Source of the DNA: Acidobacteriota bacterium
Lineage (GTDB): Bacteria; Acidobacteriota; Vicinamibacteria; Fen-336
Length of the DNA: 64,000 nt
Direction: 5' to 3'
Assembly (NCBI GenBank): GCA_011526565.1
Contig: WYBL01000004.1
Coordinates: forward strand, 18,358-82,357
Shown piece after piece: positions 23,736-33,988 of the stretch. How positions within the stretch are numbered: the first letter of the stretch is position 1; every line of letters starts with the position of its first letter. The notes beneath the pieces were generated by a model that was not told the DNA's origin, made no database searches, and worked only from the letters and a program-made list of their open reading frames with translations. A program made the position numbers and the translations under genes.

Positions 23736-25109
23736 CTAACGCTGCGCCTCGGGGGCCGGCGGCAACCCCACGGTGACGTCGCCGTGGCGGCTCGCGACGC
23801 GCAGCGTGGGGCCACCCGCGCCCACGCGTCCCGCGACGCGGGATCGCGTCCGCTCGGAGGCGTCGAACCCGGGCAGGTCGACCTCGATCTCGCCCTGGCT
23901 CGCGTCCAGTTCGAGTTGTGCACCGGCGCCGGCGGGCAGCGTCAGGACGACGCTGCCGTGCTCGGATTGGATCGAGGTCTCCGCGAGCGGGGCCGTCGGG
24001 GCCACCCGCACGCGGGCGCGCCGCGAGTCGACCTGGAGGACGCCCTCCACGCCGTCGATCGCGACATCGTCGCCGGAGACGCGCGCGACGAGCCCGCCGC
24101 GCACGCGGCTCGCCTGCAGGCCCCCGTGCTCGATCTCGACCTCGGCGCCGCCGCCCACGTCCTCGAGTTCCACCCGGTCGTGGGTCGCGCTGGCGAAGAC
24201 CTTCCCGCTCACGCGCTCGACGCGGGTCCGGCCGTGGGTCACCCTCACGTCCGCCTGCGCGGCGCCCACGACGGTCGCGCTCCCGATCTCGACGCTGACG
24301 GTGGCGGCGCCGCCGACCTCGCGCACGTCCACGTCGCCGTGCCGCGCCCGCAGCCCGAGGGCGCCGGCGACGCGTTCCGCGCTGGTGTCGCCCTGTTCGA
24401 CCTCGGCATCGAGCGCCGCCACCCGCACCACCGCGAGACCGCCGTGCTCGACGGCCGCGCGCGTCACGCCCGCGTCCTCGATGCTGGCCCGGCCGAAGCG
24501 GCAGGCGAGGTCGAGGCCGCCGGCGACCCGCCGCGCGACCGCGTCGCCGTGGCGCACGGCGAGCCGCGCGTCACCCGCGACGTCCTCCAGCCGTCCCGCG
24601 TCGTGGCTGGTCTCGACGTCGGCCGCGGCGACCGCGATCGCCTCGGCCGCGCCGTGTTCGTTGCGGACCCGGACCCGGGCGGAGCGCGGCACCTCGACAG
24701 TGAAGTGGGTCGCGACCCCGATCCGCCGCGAGGCCTCGCCTTCGACCTTCGCCGTCAGCCGCAGCACGTCGCCCGAGCGATCGGAGACGAGGCGGACCGC
24801 CTGCGCCGCCATCGCGGCTTCCTGCGGGTCGGCCGCGAACACCTGCTTGCGCAGGCGCACGACGATCACGGGAGCGTCGGTGCCGCGCACGGCGACCGCG
24901 CCGAAGCGGTTGTCGATCTCGACCTCGGCGGCGGCCTCGAGGTCGCGGCTCTCCTCGAACGAGTGGGACGGACCCTCGAAGCGGCCGAACACGGTCCAGC
25001 CGGTCCACGACGAGTAGCCGACCCGCTCGCGGATCTGCCAGGCGGCCTCGGTGCCGAGGCCGAGCAGCAGCAGCGCGCCCAGCACGAACGCGCGGCGCAG
25101 GAAGCGCAC
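23736..25109 (-). CDS. Exported DUF4097-type repetitive beta protein
   Basis: A 457-residue protein from ATG 25109. An N-terminal signal or anchor (residues 4-22) precedes a long run of short beta repeats of the form VExxHGxxxVxxVxG, each about 18-22 residues, typical of DUF4097 and related right-handed beta-helix sheets. Such proteins often follow LiaF/PspC-like membrane genes and anti-sigma factors in envelope-stress loci. It is the last gene of the sigma-factor operon here, 3 bp after a small membrane protein. Molecular function is unknown. Confidence 0.72.
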   Translation of the reverse strand: MRFLRRAFVLGALLLLGLGTEAAWQIRERVGYSSWTGWTVFGRFEGPSHSFEESRDLEAAAEVEIDNRFGAVAVRGTDAPVIVVRLRKQVFAADPQEAAMAAQAVRLVSDRSGDVLRLTAKVEGEASRRIGVATHFTVEVPRSARVRVRNEHGAAEAIAVAAADVETSHDAGRLEDVAGDARLAVRHGDAVARRVAGGLDLACRFGRASIEDAGVTRAAVEHGGLAVVRVAALDAEVEQGDTSAERVAGALGLRARHGDVDVREVGGAATVSVEIGSATVVGAAQADVRVTHGRTRVERVSGKVFASATHDRVELEDVGGGAEVEIEHGGLQASRVRGGLVARVSGDDVAIDGVEGVLQVDSRRARVRVAPTAPLAETSIQSEHGSVVLTLPAGAGAQLELDASQGEIEVDLPGFDASERTRSRVAGRVGAGGPTLRVASRHGDVTVGLPPAPEAQR

Positions 25110-25112
25110 GGC

Positions 25113-25325
25113 CTACTCCCGGCCCTCGCGGGCGAGCCGGGCCGCCCGCGCGTCGCGGGCGTGCACGACCTCGAGGGCACCCCACAGCACCAGCGACAGC
25201 GGCCACCAGCGGCGGATCAGCGGCAGCGCCTCGACCACCCCGAACGAGGCCAGGGTGCCGACGACGCCGAGGGCGAGCAGCGTGATCCCGAGGGCCAGGC
25301 CCTCGGGGCTGAAGCGGGCGCCCAT
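25113..25325 (-). CDS. Small LiaF-like two-helix membrane protein
   Basis: A 70-residue protein from ATG 25325. Two hydrophobic segments (about residues 9-29 and 38-53) flank RRWWPL, a motif common in LiaF/DUF5668 N-terminal membrane regions. The C-terminal tail is charged and cytoplasmic. It lies between the TM2-like and DUF4097 genes. A membrane-stress sensor role is suggested by context only. Confidence 0.65.
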   Translation of the reverse strand: MGARFSPEGLALGITLLALGVVGTLASFGVVEALPLIRRWWPLSLVLWGALEVVHARDARAARLAREGRE

Positions 25326-25332
25326 GGCGCCC

Positions 25333-25905
25333 TCAGCTCGCGCGCCGCTGCAGCGACGCGCGGATGAACCAGGCGCCGAGCGCGATCAGCGCCACCGGCC
25401 AGAAGCGGCGCACGAAGTGCACGTCGAGCCAGCCCAGGTTGTTGAGCAGCAGCAGCACGCCGAGGGCGATCAGCCCCACGCCCCAGGCCGGCGACTCGAA
25501 CGCCTCCTGCTCCAGCATCGCCGCCGCCTCGCCGCCCGCGTTGACGGCGTGGGCGGAGCGGTAGGCGTCGACGAGGTTGAAGAAGTACAGGAACGGGATG
25601 AGGGGGGCGAACGGCAGCAGGTGGATCTCGCCCGCGGCCCAGGCGGCGCCGATCAGGCCGAAGAAGAACGCGAACGCCTTGGCCGGCTGGCCGTTGTAGA
25701 TCTGGCCGACGCCCGGAAACAGCGACAGGAACGTGGCCAGGCCCGGCGACTTGGCGAGCCGCACGGGCGCGGCGGGCGCGGTCCAGGCCGGGGGCGGGGG
25801 AGGCAGCGCGGGGGCCGCCTGCGGCGGCTGCGGCGCCGGTTCCACGGCGGGCAGGCCGGGGTCGGTCTTGGCCTCGGAGAACAAGGACGTGGGATCGCTG
25901 CTCAT
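25333..25905 (-). CDS. Polytopic membrane protein with TM2-like and LiaF-like segments
   Basis: A 190-residue protein from ATG 25905. A Pro-rich cytoplasmic N-terminus (about 50 residues) precedes four or five membrane segments. FPGVGQIYNGQPAKAF is the TM2-type motif, and RRFWPVALIALGAW near the C-terminus repeats the LiaF-like motif of the following gene. It is 12 bp downstream of the anti-sigma gene and probably belongs to the regulon of that sigma factor. Confidence 0.7.
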   Translation of the reverse strand: MSSDPTSLFSEAKTDPGLPAVEPAPQPPQAAPALPPPPPAWTAPAAPVRLAKSPGLATFLSLFPGVGQIYNGQPAKAFAFFFGLIGAAWAAGEIHLLPFAPLIPFLYFFNLVDAYRSAHAVNAGGEAAAMLEQEAFESPAWGVGLIALGVLLLLNNLGWLDVHFVRRFWPVALIALGAWFIRASLQRRAS

Positions 25906-25917
25906 CGCGCTCGCTCC

Positions 25918-26619
25918 TTACGCCCGGGTCGGGCGGCGGGGCGGGACGACCTGTCCCGCACCCACTGCTACGGGAGCGCGACCGCCGAAGTTCTCGAATG
26001 AGAGGTCGTTCTGCAGCCGATCCGGGGCCGGCTCCCGCCGGCGCGCGGGGGCGCCGACCAGGCGGCGGTAGTCCTCGAGCTGCTCCTGGATCCGCTCGAC
26101 GCGCGAGGAGAAGGCCCCGCGCACCACCAGGCGCAGCGCGCCGACGTCCTCCATCAGCCGCTCCCGGTGCTCGGCGAACATCTCGCGCGCGGTGGCGCCG
26201 CGCTCCAGCAGCCGCCGCGCCGGGTCCGGCAGGCGCTCCGCGGGCAGTGCCAGCAGCACCGCGCCGCCGAGCGCCACCGCCAGCGTCGCGGCGAGCGGCA
26301 GCGGGGCGAGCCGCCAGGCCTCGCGCCAGCGCAGCCAGCCCGCCCACGGCGGGGCGGGCGCGACAGGGGCGGCCTGGGCCGGGAGTCGCGCCGGGAGCGC
26401 GCGCGCGGCGATCCGTTCCTCGAAGCCGGGACTCGGCTCCGGCACCGGCACGCGGAGCAGGGCGAGCACCTCGCCCAGCGCCTCGTCCAGCGCGGCGCAC
26501 TCTTCGCAGGCGCCGAGGTGTCCGGCGACGCGGCTGCGCCACGGCTCCTCGAGGGCGCCTTCGCGGAAGTCGCCGAGCCGCAGGGCGACGGCCTCGCAGT
26601 CGCGCGGGTCGTGCGGCAT
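25918..26619 (-). CDS. Membrane anti-sigma factor with zf-HC2 domain
   Basis: A 233-residue protein from ATG 26619, overlapping the sigma-factor stop (ATGA). The N-terminal zinc-binding anti-sigma motif is visible as HLGACEECAALDEAL, with an upstream Cys/His (HDPRDCEA). One membrane segment follows (about residues 122-142), then a charged helical periplasmic region. It should hold the ECF sigma factor inactive at the membrane until a signal releases it. The overlap supports stoichiometric expression. Confidence 0.85.
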   Translation of the reverse strand: MPHDPRDCEAVALRLGDFREGALEEPWRSRVAGHLGACEECAALDEALGEVLALLRVPVPEPSPGFEERIAARALPARLPAQAAPVAPAPPWAGWLRWREAWRLAPLPLAATLAVALGGAVLLALPAERLPDPARRLLERGATAREMFAEHRERLMEDVGALRLVVRGAFSSRVERIQEQLEDYRRLVGAPARRREPAPDRLQNDLSFENFGGRAPVAVGAGQVVPPRRPTRA

Positions 26620-27269
26620 CACGCGAACCCCAGGTCCTTGCGGCGCCGCATCAGCCGCCGCGCCAGCTCGGTGCGACCGCGGTTGATGCGGCTCTTGACG
26701 GTGCCGAGCGGCATGCCCAGCGTGTGCGCGATCTCCTCGTAGGGCAGCCCGCGCAGGTCGCACAGGATCAGCGGCTCGCGCAGCTCGGCGGGCAGCGCGG
26801 CCAGGCCGGCCCGCACGATCTCTGCCCGCTCCTTGCGCACGACGTCCTCGAGCGGGCCGGCCGCGGCGTCGGCCATCACGTCGAGGATCGCCGGGTCGTC
26901 CGCGCGCCGCACCCGCTCCTCGCGCCGCTTCCGGTAGTTGTCGATCGCGTGGTTGCGCGCGACGCGCATCAGCCAGGCGGGAAACTGGCCGCTCTGCGGG
27001 TCGAAGCGGGAGAGCTGCTGGTACACCTTGACGAAGATCTCCTGGGTCAGGTCCTCGGCCTCGTCCGAGCGCCCCGTGAACCGCCACGCCACGGAAAAGA
27101 CCTTCCGCGCGTGACGGGCCACGAGCGCCGACCAGGCCGCCTGGTCCCCGCTTCGGCACCGCTCCAGGAGTTCGTTGTCCGTCAAGTTCGAGGCCGGGCC
27201 TCTCGCGGGGGCCACTCTCGCCTCCTGTAACGGAAGCCGGAGGGCCCGGGTTCTCGGGGCTTTTCGCAT
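26619..27269 (-). CDS. ECF (RpoE-like) RNA polymerase sigma factor
   Basis: A 216-residue protein from ATG 27269; a later GTG start would give about 190 residues. Region 2 is seen as LTDNELLERCRSGD to DEAEDLTQEIFVKVYQQLSRFD and WLMRVARNHAIDNYRKR, and region 4 as LPAELREPLILCDLRGLPYEEIAHTL (split motif) followed by GTVKSRINRGR. It heads a five-gene minus-strand operon with its anti-sigma factor and envelope proteins, and is divergent from the flippase-like gene. Confidence 0.95.
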   Translation of the reverse strand: MRKAPRTRALRLPLQEARVAPARGPASNLTDNELLERCRSGDQAAWSALVARHARKVFSVAWRFTGRSDEAEDLTQEIFVKVYQQLSRFDPQSGQFPAWLMRVARNHAIDNYRKRREERVRRADDPAILDVMADAAAGPLEDVVRKERAEIVRAGLAALPAELREPLILCDLRGLPYEEIAHTLGMPLGTVKSRINRGRTELARRLMRRRKDLGFA

Positions 27270-27278
27270 TGACGCCGT

Positions 27279-27306
27279 TTGACGCGTGGCGAAAGTGTAG
27301 TAGAGT
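27279..27306 (+). promoter_or_regulatory. Candidate promoter for the flippase-like gene and nrdR
   Basis: TTGACG (27279-27284) and TAGAGT (27301-27306) are 16 bp apart. A second TTGACG at 27269-27274 makes a 10-bp-period direct repeat that reaches into the sigma-factor start. The predicted start near 27313 gives a short leader. Confidence 0.5.
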
Positions 27307-27367
27307 CGCGCGGCGCCATCAAGTGCATGAGAGGAAAGAAGTTGCGACGAAGGGGCGAGAGCGGGCG

Positions 27368-28411
27368 GTGAAAGGTCGCGGGCGTCTCGCCATCGGCTTC
27401 CTGGTCGCCGCCGTGCTCCTCTTCTTCTTCTTCCGGGGCGTGCACTGGGGCGAGATCCGCGACGCCTTCTCGCGGGCGGACCCCTGGCTGCTGACGGGCG
27501 TCGTGGTGACGACGGTGATCACCTACCTGCTGCGGGCCTGGCGCTGGGGCTACCTGCTGGCGACGCTGGCCCGGGTGCCGTATCCGCACCTCGTGAGCGC
27601 GACCTTCGTCGGCTTCATGTCCGGGCTGCTGATCCCGCGCGCCGGCGAGGTCGTGCGGCCCTACCTCGTCGCCCGCCGGCACAACACCGACACGGCGGCG
27701 GCGTTCGCCTCGATCATCCTGGAGCGGCTGGTCGATCTGCTGACGGTACTGAGCCTGTTCGGCGCGTACCTGTGGCTGCTGCCGCTGCCGGCCGAGCAGC
27801 GCGGCGGCGCGCTGCTCGCCGGGCTGAAGACCGCCGGCGCCTTCGCGGCGCTGGGCGCGGCGGCGATCCTGGTCGCGCTGTACGCCTTCCACGCCCGGGC
27901 CGAGCAGGCGCTGGCGCTGTGCGGGCGGTTGTTCGGCTTCCTGCCGGCGGGCCTCGCGGGCGCGCTGAACCGGCTGCTCGCCTCGTTCGCCGCGGGCCTC
28001 GGCGTGCTGCGGGCGCCGCTGCCGCACATGCTGGCCATCCTCGGCCAGTCGGCGCTGGTGTGGGCCTCGATCTGCCTCGGGCTCTACTGGAACAACCGCG
28101 CGTTCGGCGTCGACCTGCCGCCGCACTCCACGTTCCTGATGCTCGGCTTCCTGACCGTCGGCGTCGCGGTGCCGACGCCGGGCATGGTCGGCGGCTTCCA
28201 CGAGTCGTACCTGCTTTCGCTGACGGAGGCGTTCGGGGTCGACAAGAACACCGCGGTCGCGGCCGGCATCGCGGCCCACGCGCTGACCAACCTGCCGGTG
28301 CTGCTGATCGGGCTCGCCTGCCTGCCGGGCGAGGGGCTGACGCTGGGGCGGGTCACGGAGATGGCGGAGGAGGAGGGGGCGGCGCCCCCCGGGGGAGGGC
28401 CGTCGCGATGA
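27368..28411 (+). CDS. UPF0104 / lysylphosphatidylglycerol synthase-type flippase-like membrane protein
   Basis: A 347-residue protein from GTG 27368; GTG 27323 in frame is the alternative. It has about eight membrane segments. FVGFMSGLLIPRAGEVVRPYLVARR and TPGMVGGFHESYLL match the UPF0104 (AglD/MprF N-terminal) family, whose members move lipids across membranes. There is no synthase or GNAT-like C-terminal domain, so only the flippase-type part is present. The stop overlaps nrdR. Confidence 0.85.
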   Translation: MKGRGRLAIGFLVAAVLLFFFFRGVHWGEIRDAFSRADPWLLTGVVVTTVITYLLRAWRWGYLLATLARVPYPHLVSATFVGFMSGLLIPRAGEVVRPYLVARRHNTDTAAAFASIILERLVDLLTVLSLFGAYLWLLPLPAEQRGGALLAGLKTAGAFAALGAAAILVALYAFHARAEQALALCGRLFGFLPAGLAGALNRLLASFAAGLGVLRAPLPHMLAILGQSALVWASICLGLYWNNRAFGVDLPPHSTFLMLGFLTVGVAVPTPGMVGGFHESYLLSLTEAFGVDKNTAVAAGIAAHALTNLPVLLIGLACLPGEGLTLGRVTEMAEEEGAAPPGGGPSR

Positions 28412-28866
28412 AGTGTCCCTTCTGTTCGCACCTCGAGGACAAGGTCGTCGACTCGCGCGAGAGCAAGGAGGGCGAGGTGATCCGCCGCCGCCGCGAGTGC
28501 CTGGCCTGCGGCAAGCGCTTCACCTCCTACGAGCGGATCGACCAGATCCCGCACGTCGTCGTCAAGAAGGACGGGCGCCGCGAGCGCTTCGACCGCGAGA
28601 AGGTGCTGGCCGGCCTGATGAAGGCCTGCGAGAAGCGGCCGGTGCCGATGAAGGCCCTGGAGGCCGTCGCCGACCGCATCGAGGCGCTGGTCCACGAGAG
28701 CCCCGACCGCGAGGTGCCGTCGGTCCTGATCGGCGAGCAGTTGATGGAGCACCTGCGCGAGCTGGACAAGGTCGCGTTCGTGCGCTTCGCCTCCGTCTAC
28801 CGCGACTTCAAGGACGTCGACCAGTTCATGAACACGCTGAAAGGCCTGCTCGAAACCCGCGAGTAG
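28408..28866 (+). CDS. nrdR: Transcriptional repressor NrdR
   Basis: A 152-residue protein from ATG 28408 (ATGA overlap). The zinc ribbon (CPFCSHLEDKVVDSR and CLACGKRFTSYE) and ATP-cone domain (VVVKKDGRRERFDREKVL) are in the usual order and length. NrdR senses dATP/ATP and represses ribonucleotide reductase genes through NrdR boxes. No nrd gene is in this window. It converges on the VWA-FHA gene. Confidence 0.98.
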   Translation: MKCPFCSHLEDKVVDSRESKEGEVIRRRRECLACGKRFTSYERIDQIPHVVVKKDGRRERFDREKVLAGLMKACEKRPVPMKALEAVADRIEALVHESPDREVPSVLIGEQLMEHLRELDKVAFVRFASVYRDFKDVDQFMNTLKGLLETRE

Positions 28867-28875
28867 AGAGACTCT

Positions 28876-28894
28876 GGGGCGCCCCCGAACCCCC
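28876..28894 (-). repeat. Short copy of the G-rich intergenic element
   Basis: Directly after the VWA-FHA stop, the minus strand reads GGGGGTTCGGGGGCG (28894-28880), matching the first 15 bases of the core at 920-940. It runs into a GGGGCGCCCC palindrome (28876-28885) between the convergent nrdR and VWA-FHA genes. It could serve as a transcription end signal. Confidence 0.6.
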
Positions 28895-30232
28895 TTACTT
28901 CCCGAAGCGGACGAACTCGAGGAGGGTTTCGCCGAGGCGCAGGACGTCGTTGTTCTGAAGTTCGTGGCGGGCGACGCGGCGCTCGTTGACGAAGGTGCCG
29001 TTGGTGCTCTGCAGGTCGTGGACGACGAACACGCCTTCTTCGGCGCGGATCCGCGCGTGCTGGCCCGACACCGCGTCGTCCTCCAGCACGATGTCGTTGC
29101 CCGGGCTGCGGCCGAGCGAGATCGCCGTCTGCTCCGACAACTCCAGCAGCAGGCCCGCGCCGGGGCCGTTCTTGACGCGCAGCATCGGGGTCTGCTTCAG
29201 CACCACCGTGCCGCCCGCGCCGCCGACCTGGGGCAGGCGGGTGAGCAGCGTCGCCCCCTCGCGCTCCGCGTCGGGACGGGGCCCGGAGAGCGACGGCAGG
29301 GTGCTGCCGGTGTCGCGCGCCGGCATCCCGCCGGTGGCTGCCACGCCGCGCACCGGCGGCGGCGCGGGCGGGCGCGGCGCGGGGGGCGCGGCGTTCTGTC
29401 GGCGCCACATCACGAGCGCGCCGACCGCCAGGGCGAAGCCGAGAGCAGCGAGCGCCGCCGCCCCGATCCGCTCGAGGCCGACGGGCGAAGAAGCCCCAGG
29501 CTCCGCCGGGCCGCCCTGGGGCACCGTGGGCGTGGCCGCCGGCTCCGCGGGGCGGGCCGCACGCGCCGGCAACTGAGCGATCAGCCCCGCGACATCTTCT
29601 CCCCGGGCCGCGGCCAGCGGCTCGTAGCGGCCGTCGGTCAACTTGGCGATCCGGCGCAGGCTCTTCTCGTCGACGCGCCCGAGGCCGACCGCGAACACCG
29701 GAATCGCCTCGGCCTGGGCGATCTGCAGGCCGTCCTCGACGTTGACCGCCGAGTTCTCGTCGCGGCCGTCCGAGAGCAGCAGGATCGCGCGCCGCTGGGC
29801 GTCGGAGTCGCGCAGCAGGCGCGAGGCGTCGAACAGCGCGTCGTGGAGCGCGGTGTAGCGGCCGGCCCGCGTCGCGGTGGCGAGCGCGCGGTCGACGGCC
29901 TCGGGGTCCGCTGTCGCGGCCTGCAGCACGCGCGACTCGTCGTCGAACGAGAGCACGGCCAGCCGGCTGCCCGGCGGCAGCGCCGCGAACACGGCGCGGG
30001 CCAGCGCCCGCGTCGCCTCCAGGTCCTCGGGGCGCAACGAGCCCGAGGTGTCGAGCAGCACCGCGACGTCCGCGGGAGCGGGGCCCGCCGGCGCCGCGGG
30101 AAGCGGCGTTGGCGTCGCGGCCGTTTCGGCGGGTGCCTCCGCAGCCGTGGCAGGTTCCACCGGCGCGGGCGTGCCTTCCTGGGCTGCGGCCGAGGCGCAC
30201 AACAGCAGGCTGACGATGGCGAAGGAGCGCAC
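28895..30232 (-). CDS. VWA-TM-FHA membrane protein
   Basis: A 445-residue protein from GTG 30232. A signal peptide (residues 1-18) and Ala/Pro linker lead to a von Willebrand A domain with an intact MIDAS start (LLDTSGSL) at about 58-63 and LLLSDGRDE later. A membrane segment follows (about 258-278), then a linker and a C-terminal FHA domain (SLGRSPGNDIVLEDDAVSGQHARI, STNGTFVN). The topology puts the VWA outside and the phosphothreonine-reading FHA inside. FHA partners would be the Ser/Thr kinases; none is adjacent. The stop meets an intergenic repeat element. Confidence 0.85.
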   Translation of the reverse strand: MRSFAIVSLLLCASAAAQEGTPAPVEPATAAEAPAETAATPTPLPAAPAGPAPADVAVLLDTSGSLRPEDLEATRALARAVFAALPPGSRLAVLSFDDESRVLQAATADPEAVDRALATATRAGRYTALHDALFDASRLLRDSDAQRRAILLLSDGRDENSAVNVEDGLQIAQAEAIPVFAVGLGRVDEKSLRRIAKLTDGRYEPLAAARGEDVAGLIAQLPARAARPAEPAATPTVPQGGPAEPGASSPVGLERIGAAALAALGFALAVGALVMWRRQNAAPPAPRPPAPPPVRGVAATGGMPARDTGSTLPSLSGPRPDAEREGATLLTRLPQVGGAGGTVVLKQTPMLRVKNGPGAGLLLELSEQTAISLGRSPGNDIVLEDDAVSGQHARIRAEEGVFVVHDLQSTNGTFVNERRVARHELQNNDVLRLGETLLEFVRFGK

Positions 30233-30320
30233 GCTGGATGCTAAGTATCACGCGCCGGGGCCACCTTCAACACGCGGGGCGCCGGCGAGCCAGCCTCGGG
30301 CCTAGAATCAAGGTCCCCCG

Positions 30321-32519
30321 ATGTCGCGGCCCGCCTTCAAGAACGACGCTCGACTCGTGCTCGCGTCGACGCTGGCCGCGGGCGGCGTGTTCCTGCTGCT
30401 CGAGGCGCTGCTGCGCAAGAGCCGCGACTTCTCGCCGGACTTCCTGGCCTCGGTGCTGCTCTACGCGCTGACGGTGCTCAACCTGGCGCTGCTGCTGGTG
30501 CTGGGCGTGATGCTCTCGCGCAACCTGGTCAAGGTCTTCGTCGAGGGCCGCCGCGGGGTGCTGGGGGCGCGGCTGCGGCTGCGGCTGGCGCTCGCGCTGC
30601 TGGCGATGGCGCTGGTGCCCTCCGGGCTGCTGGTGCTGGTCGGCTCCGACCTGATCCGGCAGACGGTCGACCGCTGGTTCTCCGTCGACGTCGAGCGGCT
30701 GCTGGCCGCCTCGCGGGCGCTGGGCGAGGGACTGCGCGAGCGCGAGCTGGAGGAAGCGCGCCGCCACGCCCGCTTGCTGGCGCGCGAGATCGGGGCGCGG
30801 CGGCTGCTGGAGCCCGGGCTGCGGGGAGGCCTGCGCCGCACGATCGAGGTCCGCGCCCGCGACCTCGGCCTCGACCTCGTCAACGTCTACGGGCCCGACG
30901 GCGAGTGGCTGGCCGTGGCCAGTCCGGCGCTGCCGCAGGCCCCGTACGACCCGGCCTCGGCGGAGCCGCTGGCGGAGGCCGCGCTGGTCGGGCGCGAGAG
31001 CACCGCCGAGACGCCGTTCGCCGGCGGAGCGCTCCTGCGCGTCGGGGTCCCGGTGCCGGGCAGCCGCGGGCGGCCCGGCGGCGCCGTCGTCGTCTCGTCG
31101 TTCGTGCCGCCCGAGCTGATGGCGGAGGCGCGCGAGGTGCGCGAGCGCTTCGAGAAGTTCCGCCAGACCGAGGCCGCCCGCGAGCCGATCAAGGCGGTCT
31201 ACCTCTCGATCTTCCTGTTCGCCGCGCTGCTCGTGCTGTTCGGCGCCGTGTGGCTGGCGCTGTACCTCGCGCGCCGCATCACCACGCCGCTGCGGCTGGT
31301 CGCCCAGGGAGCCGAGCGGATCGCGGCCGGCGAGCGCGGCGTGCGCGTCGACTTCCCGGCCGGCGCCGACGAGTTCGGCGCCCTGATCGCCTCCTTCAAC
31401 CGGATGTCGGAGCGCCTCGCCCGCAGCGAGGAGGAGGTCGAGCACGGCCGCCGCGGCCTGCTGCGCAAGAACGAGGAGCTCGAGGGGCGGCGCCGGCTGA
31501 TGGAGACCGTGCTCGAGACGGTCGGCACGGGCGTCGTCGTGATCGACGCCGAAGGCACGCTGACGGCGGTCAATGCCGCCGCCTGCCGCCTGCTCGACGT
31601 CGACGCGACGGAGGCGGTGGGGCGGCTGCTCGAGGACGGGCTCGGGCGCGGGCCCGGGCGCGACGACGTGGTCGCCCTCGCGCGCCGCCAGCTCGCCGGG
31701 CGCGGCACCCGCCAGGAGCGCGAGGTGCGGCTGCCGCTGCAGGGCCGCGATCGCCACCTCGCAGTGACGATCGTGTCGCTGCCCGGCGCCCCGGGCATGC
31801 CGCCCGGCGCCGTGCTGGTGCTCGACGACCTGACGCCGCTGATGCGGGCGCAGAAGGTGGCGGCCTGGGGCGAGGTGGCACGCAAGCTGGCCCACGAGAT
31901 CAAGAACCCGCTGACCCCGATCCAGCTCTCCGCCCAGCGCGTGCGCAAGGCCCACCTGCGGCAGTCGCCCGACCTCGACCGCATCGTGAACGAGGCGACC
32001 GGCGCGATCGAGCAGGAGGTGGAGGCGCTCAAGAACCTGGTCGACGAGTTCGCGCAGTTCGCGCGGCTGCCCGCGGCCAACCTGGCGCCGGCCTCGCTGC
32101 ACGAGGTGATCGAGCAGGCCTTCTCGCTCTACGAGGGCCTGTTCCCCGAGGTGACGCTGGGCCGCGAGCTGGCGGCCGACCTGCCGCCGCTGCGGATCGA
32201 CGCCGAGCAGATCAAGCGCGTCGTCGTCAACCTGGTCGACAACGCGATCGAGGCCGTCGAGCGCCGCGGCCGGGTGCGGGTGTCGACGGCCTGGGACCGG
32301 GCCCAGGCCCGCGCCCGGCTGGTCGTGGAGGACGACGGCCCCGGCGTGCCCGCGGAGGACCGCGAGCGGCTGTTCGTGCCGTCGTTCTCGACCAAGCGCC
32401 GCGGCAGCGGCCTCGGCCTCGCGATCGTGGCGCGCATCGTCCAGGAGCACAATGGCACGATCCGCGTCGAGGACGCGGATCCGCGTGGCGCCCGTTTCGT
32501 CGTGGAGCTGCCGGCGTAG
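30321..32519 (+). CDS. NtrY-like sensor histidine kinase
   Basis: A 732-residue protein from ATG 30321. Several membrane segments near the N-terminus enclose an extracytoplasmic part, and another near residue 295-315 leads into HAMP (ARRITTPLRLVAQGAERIAAGERG). A PAS domain and HisKA (KLAHEIKNPLTPIQLSAQR) follow, then HATPase_c motifs (NLVDNAIEAVE, DDGPGVP, RGSGLGLAIV). It is the sensor of the NtrYX type, often tied to nitrogen or redox state. A TAGAAT at 30303-30308 lies 12 bases before the start. The response regulator follows 12 bp later. Confidence 0.92.
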   Translation: MSRPAFKNDARLVLASTLAAGGVFLLLEALLRKSRDFSPDFLASVLLYALTVLNLALLLVLGVMLSRNLVKVFVEGRRGVLGARLRLRLALALLAMALVPSGLLVLVGSDLIRQTVDRWFSVDVERLLAASRALGEGLRERELEEARRHARLLAREIGARRLLEPGLRGGLRRTIEVRARDLGLDLVNVYGPDGEWLAVASPALPQAPYDPASAEPLAEAALVGRESTAETPFAGGALLRVGVPVPGSRGRPGGAVVVSSFVPPELMAEAREVRERFEKFRQTEAAREPIKAVYLSIFLFAALLVLFGAVWLALYLARRITTPLRLVAQGAERIAAGERGVRVDFPAGADEFGALIASFNRMSERLARSEEEVEHGRRGLLRKNEELEGRRRLMETVLETVGTGVVVIDAEGTLTAVNAAACRLLDVDATEAVGRLLEDGLGRGPGRDDVVALARRQLAGRGTRQEREVRLPLQGRDRHLAVTIVSLPGAPGMPPGAVLVLDDLTPLMRAQKVAAWGEVARKLAHEIKNPLTPIQLSAQRVRKAHLRQSPDLDRIVNEATGAIEQEVEALKNLVDEFAQFARLPAANLAPASLHEVIEQAFSLYEGLFPEVTLGRELAADLPPLRIDAEQIKRVVVNLVDNAIEAVERRGRVRVSTAWDRAQARARLVVEDDGPGVPAEDRERLFVPSFSTKRRGSGLGLAIVARIVQEHNGTIRVEDADPRGARFVVELPA

Positions 32520-32531
32520 GAAAGTGGAGGC

Positions 32532-33914
<1,383 letters not shown>

Positions 33915-33988
33915 CCCGTTTCGTCCTTGAACCCGCGGCGACCGCTCGCGCATAATCGGCGCGTCGGCCAGGAGGCGATTTCACACCC

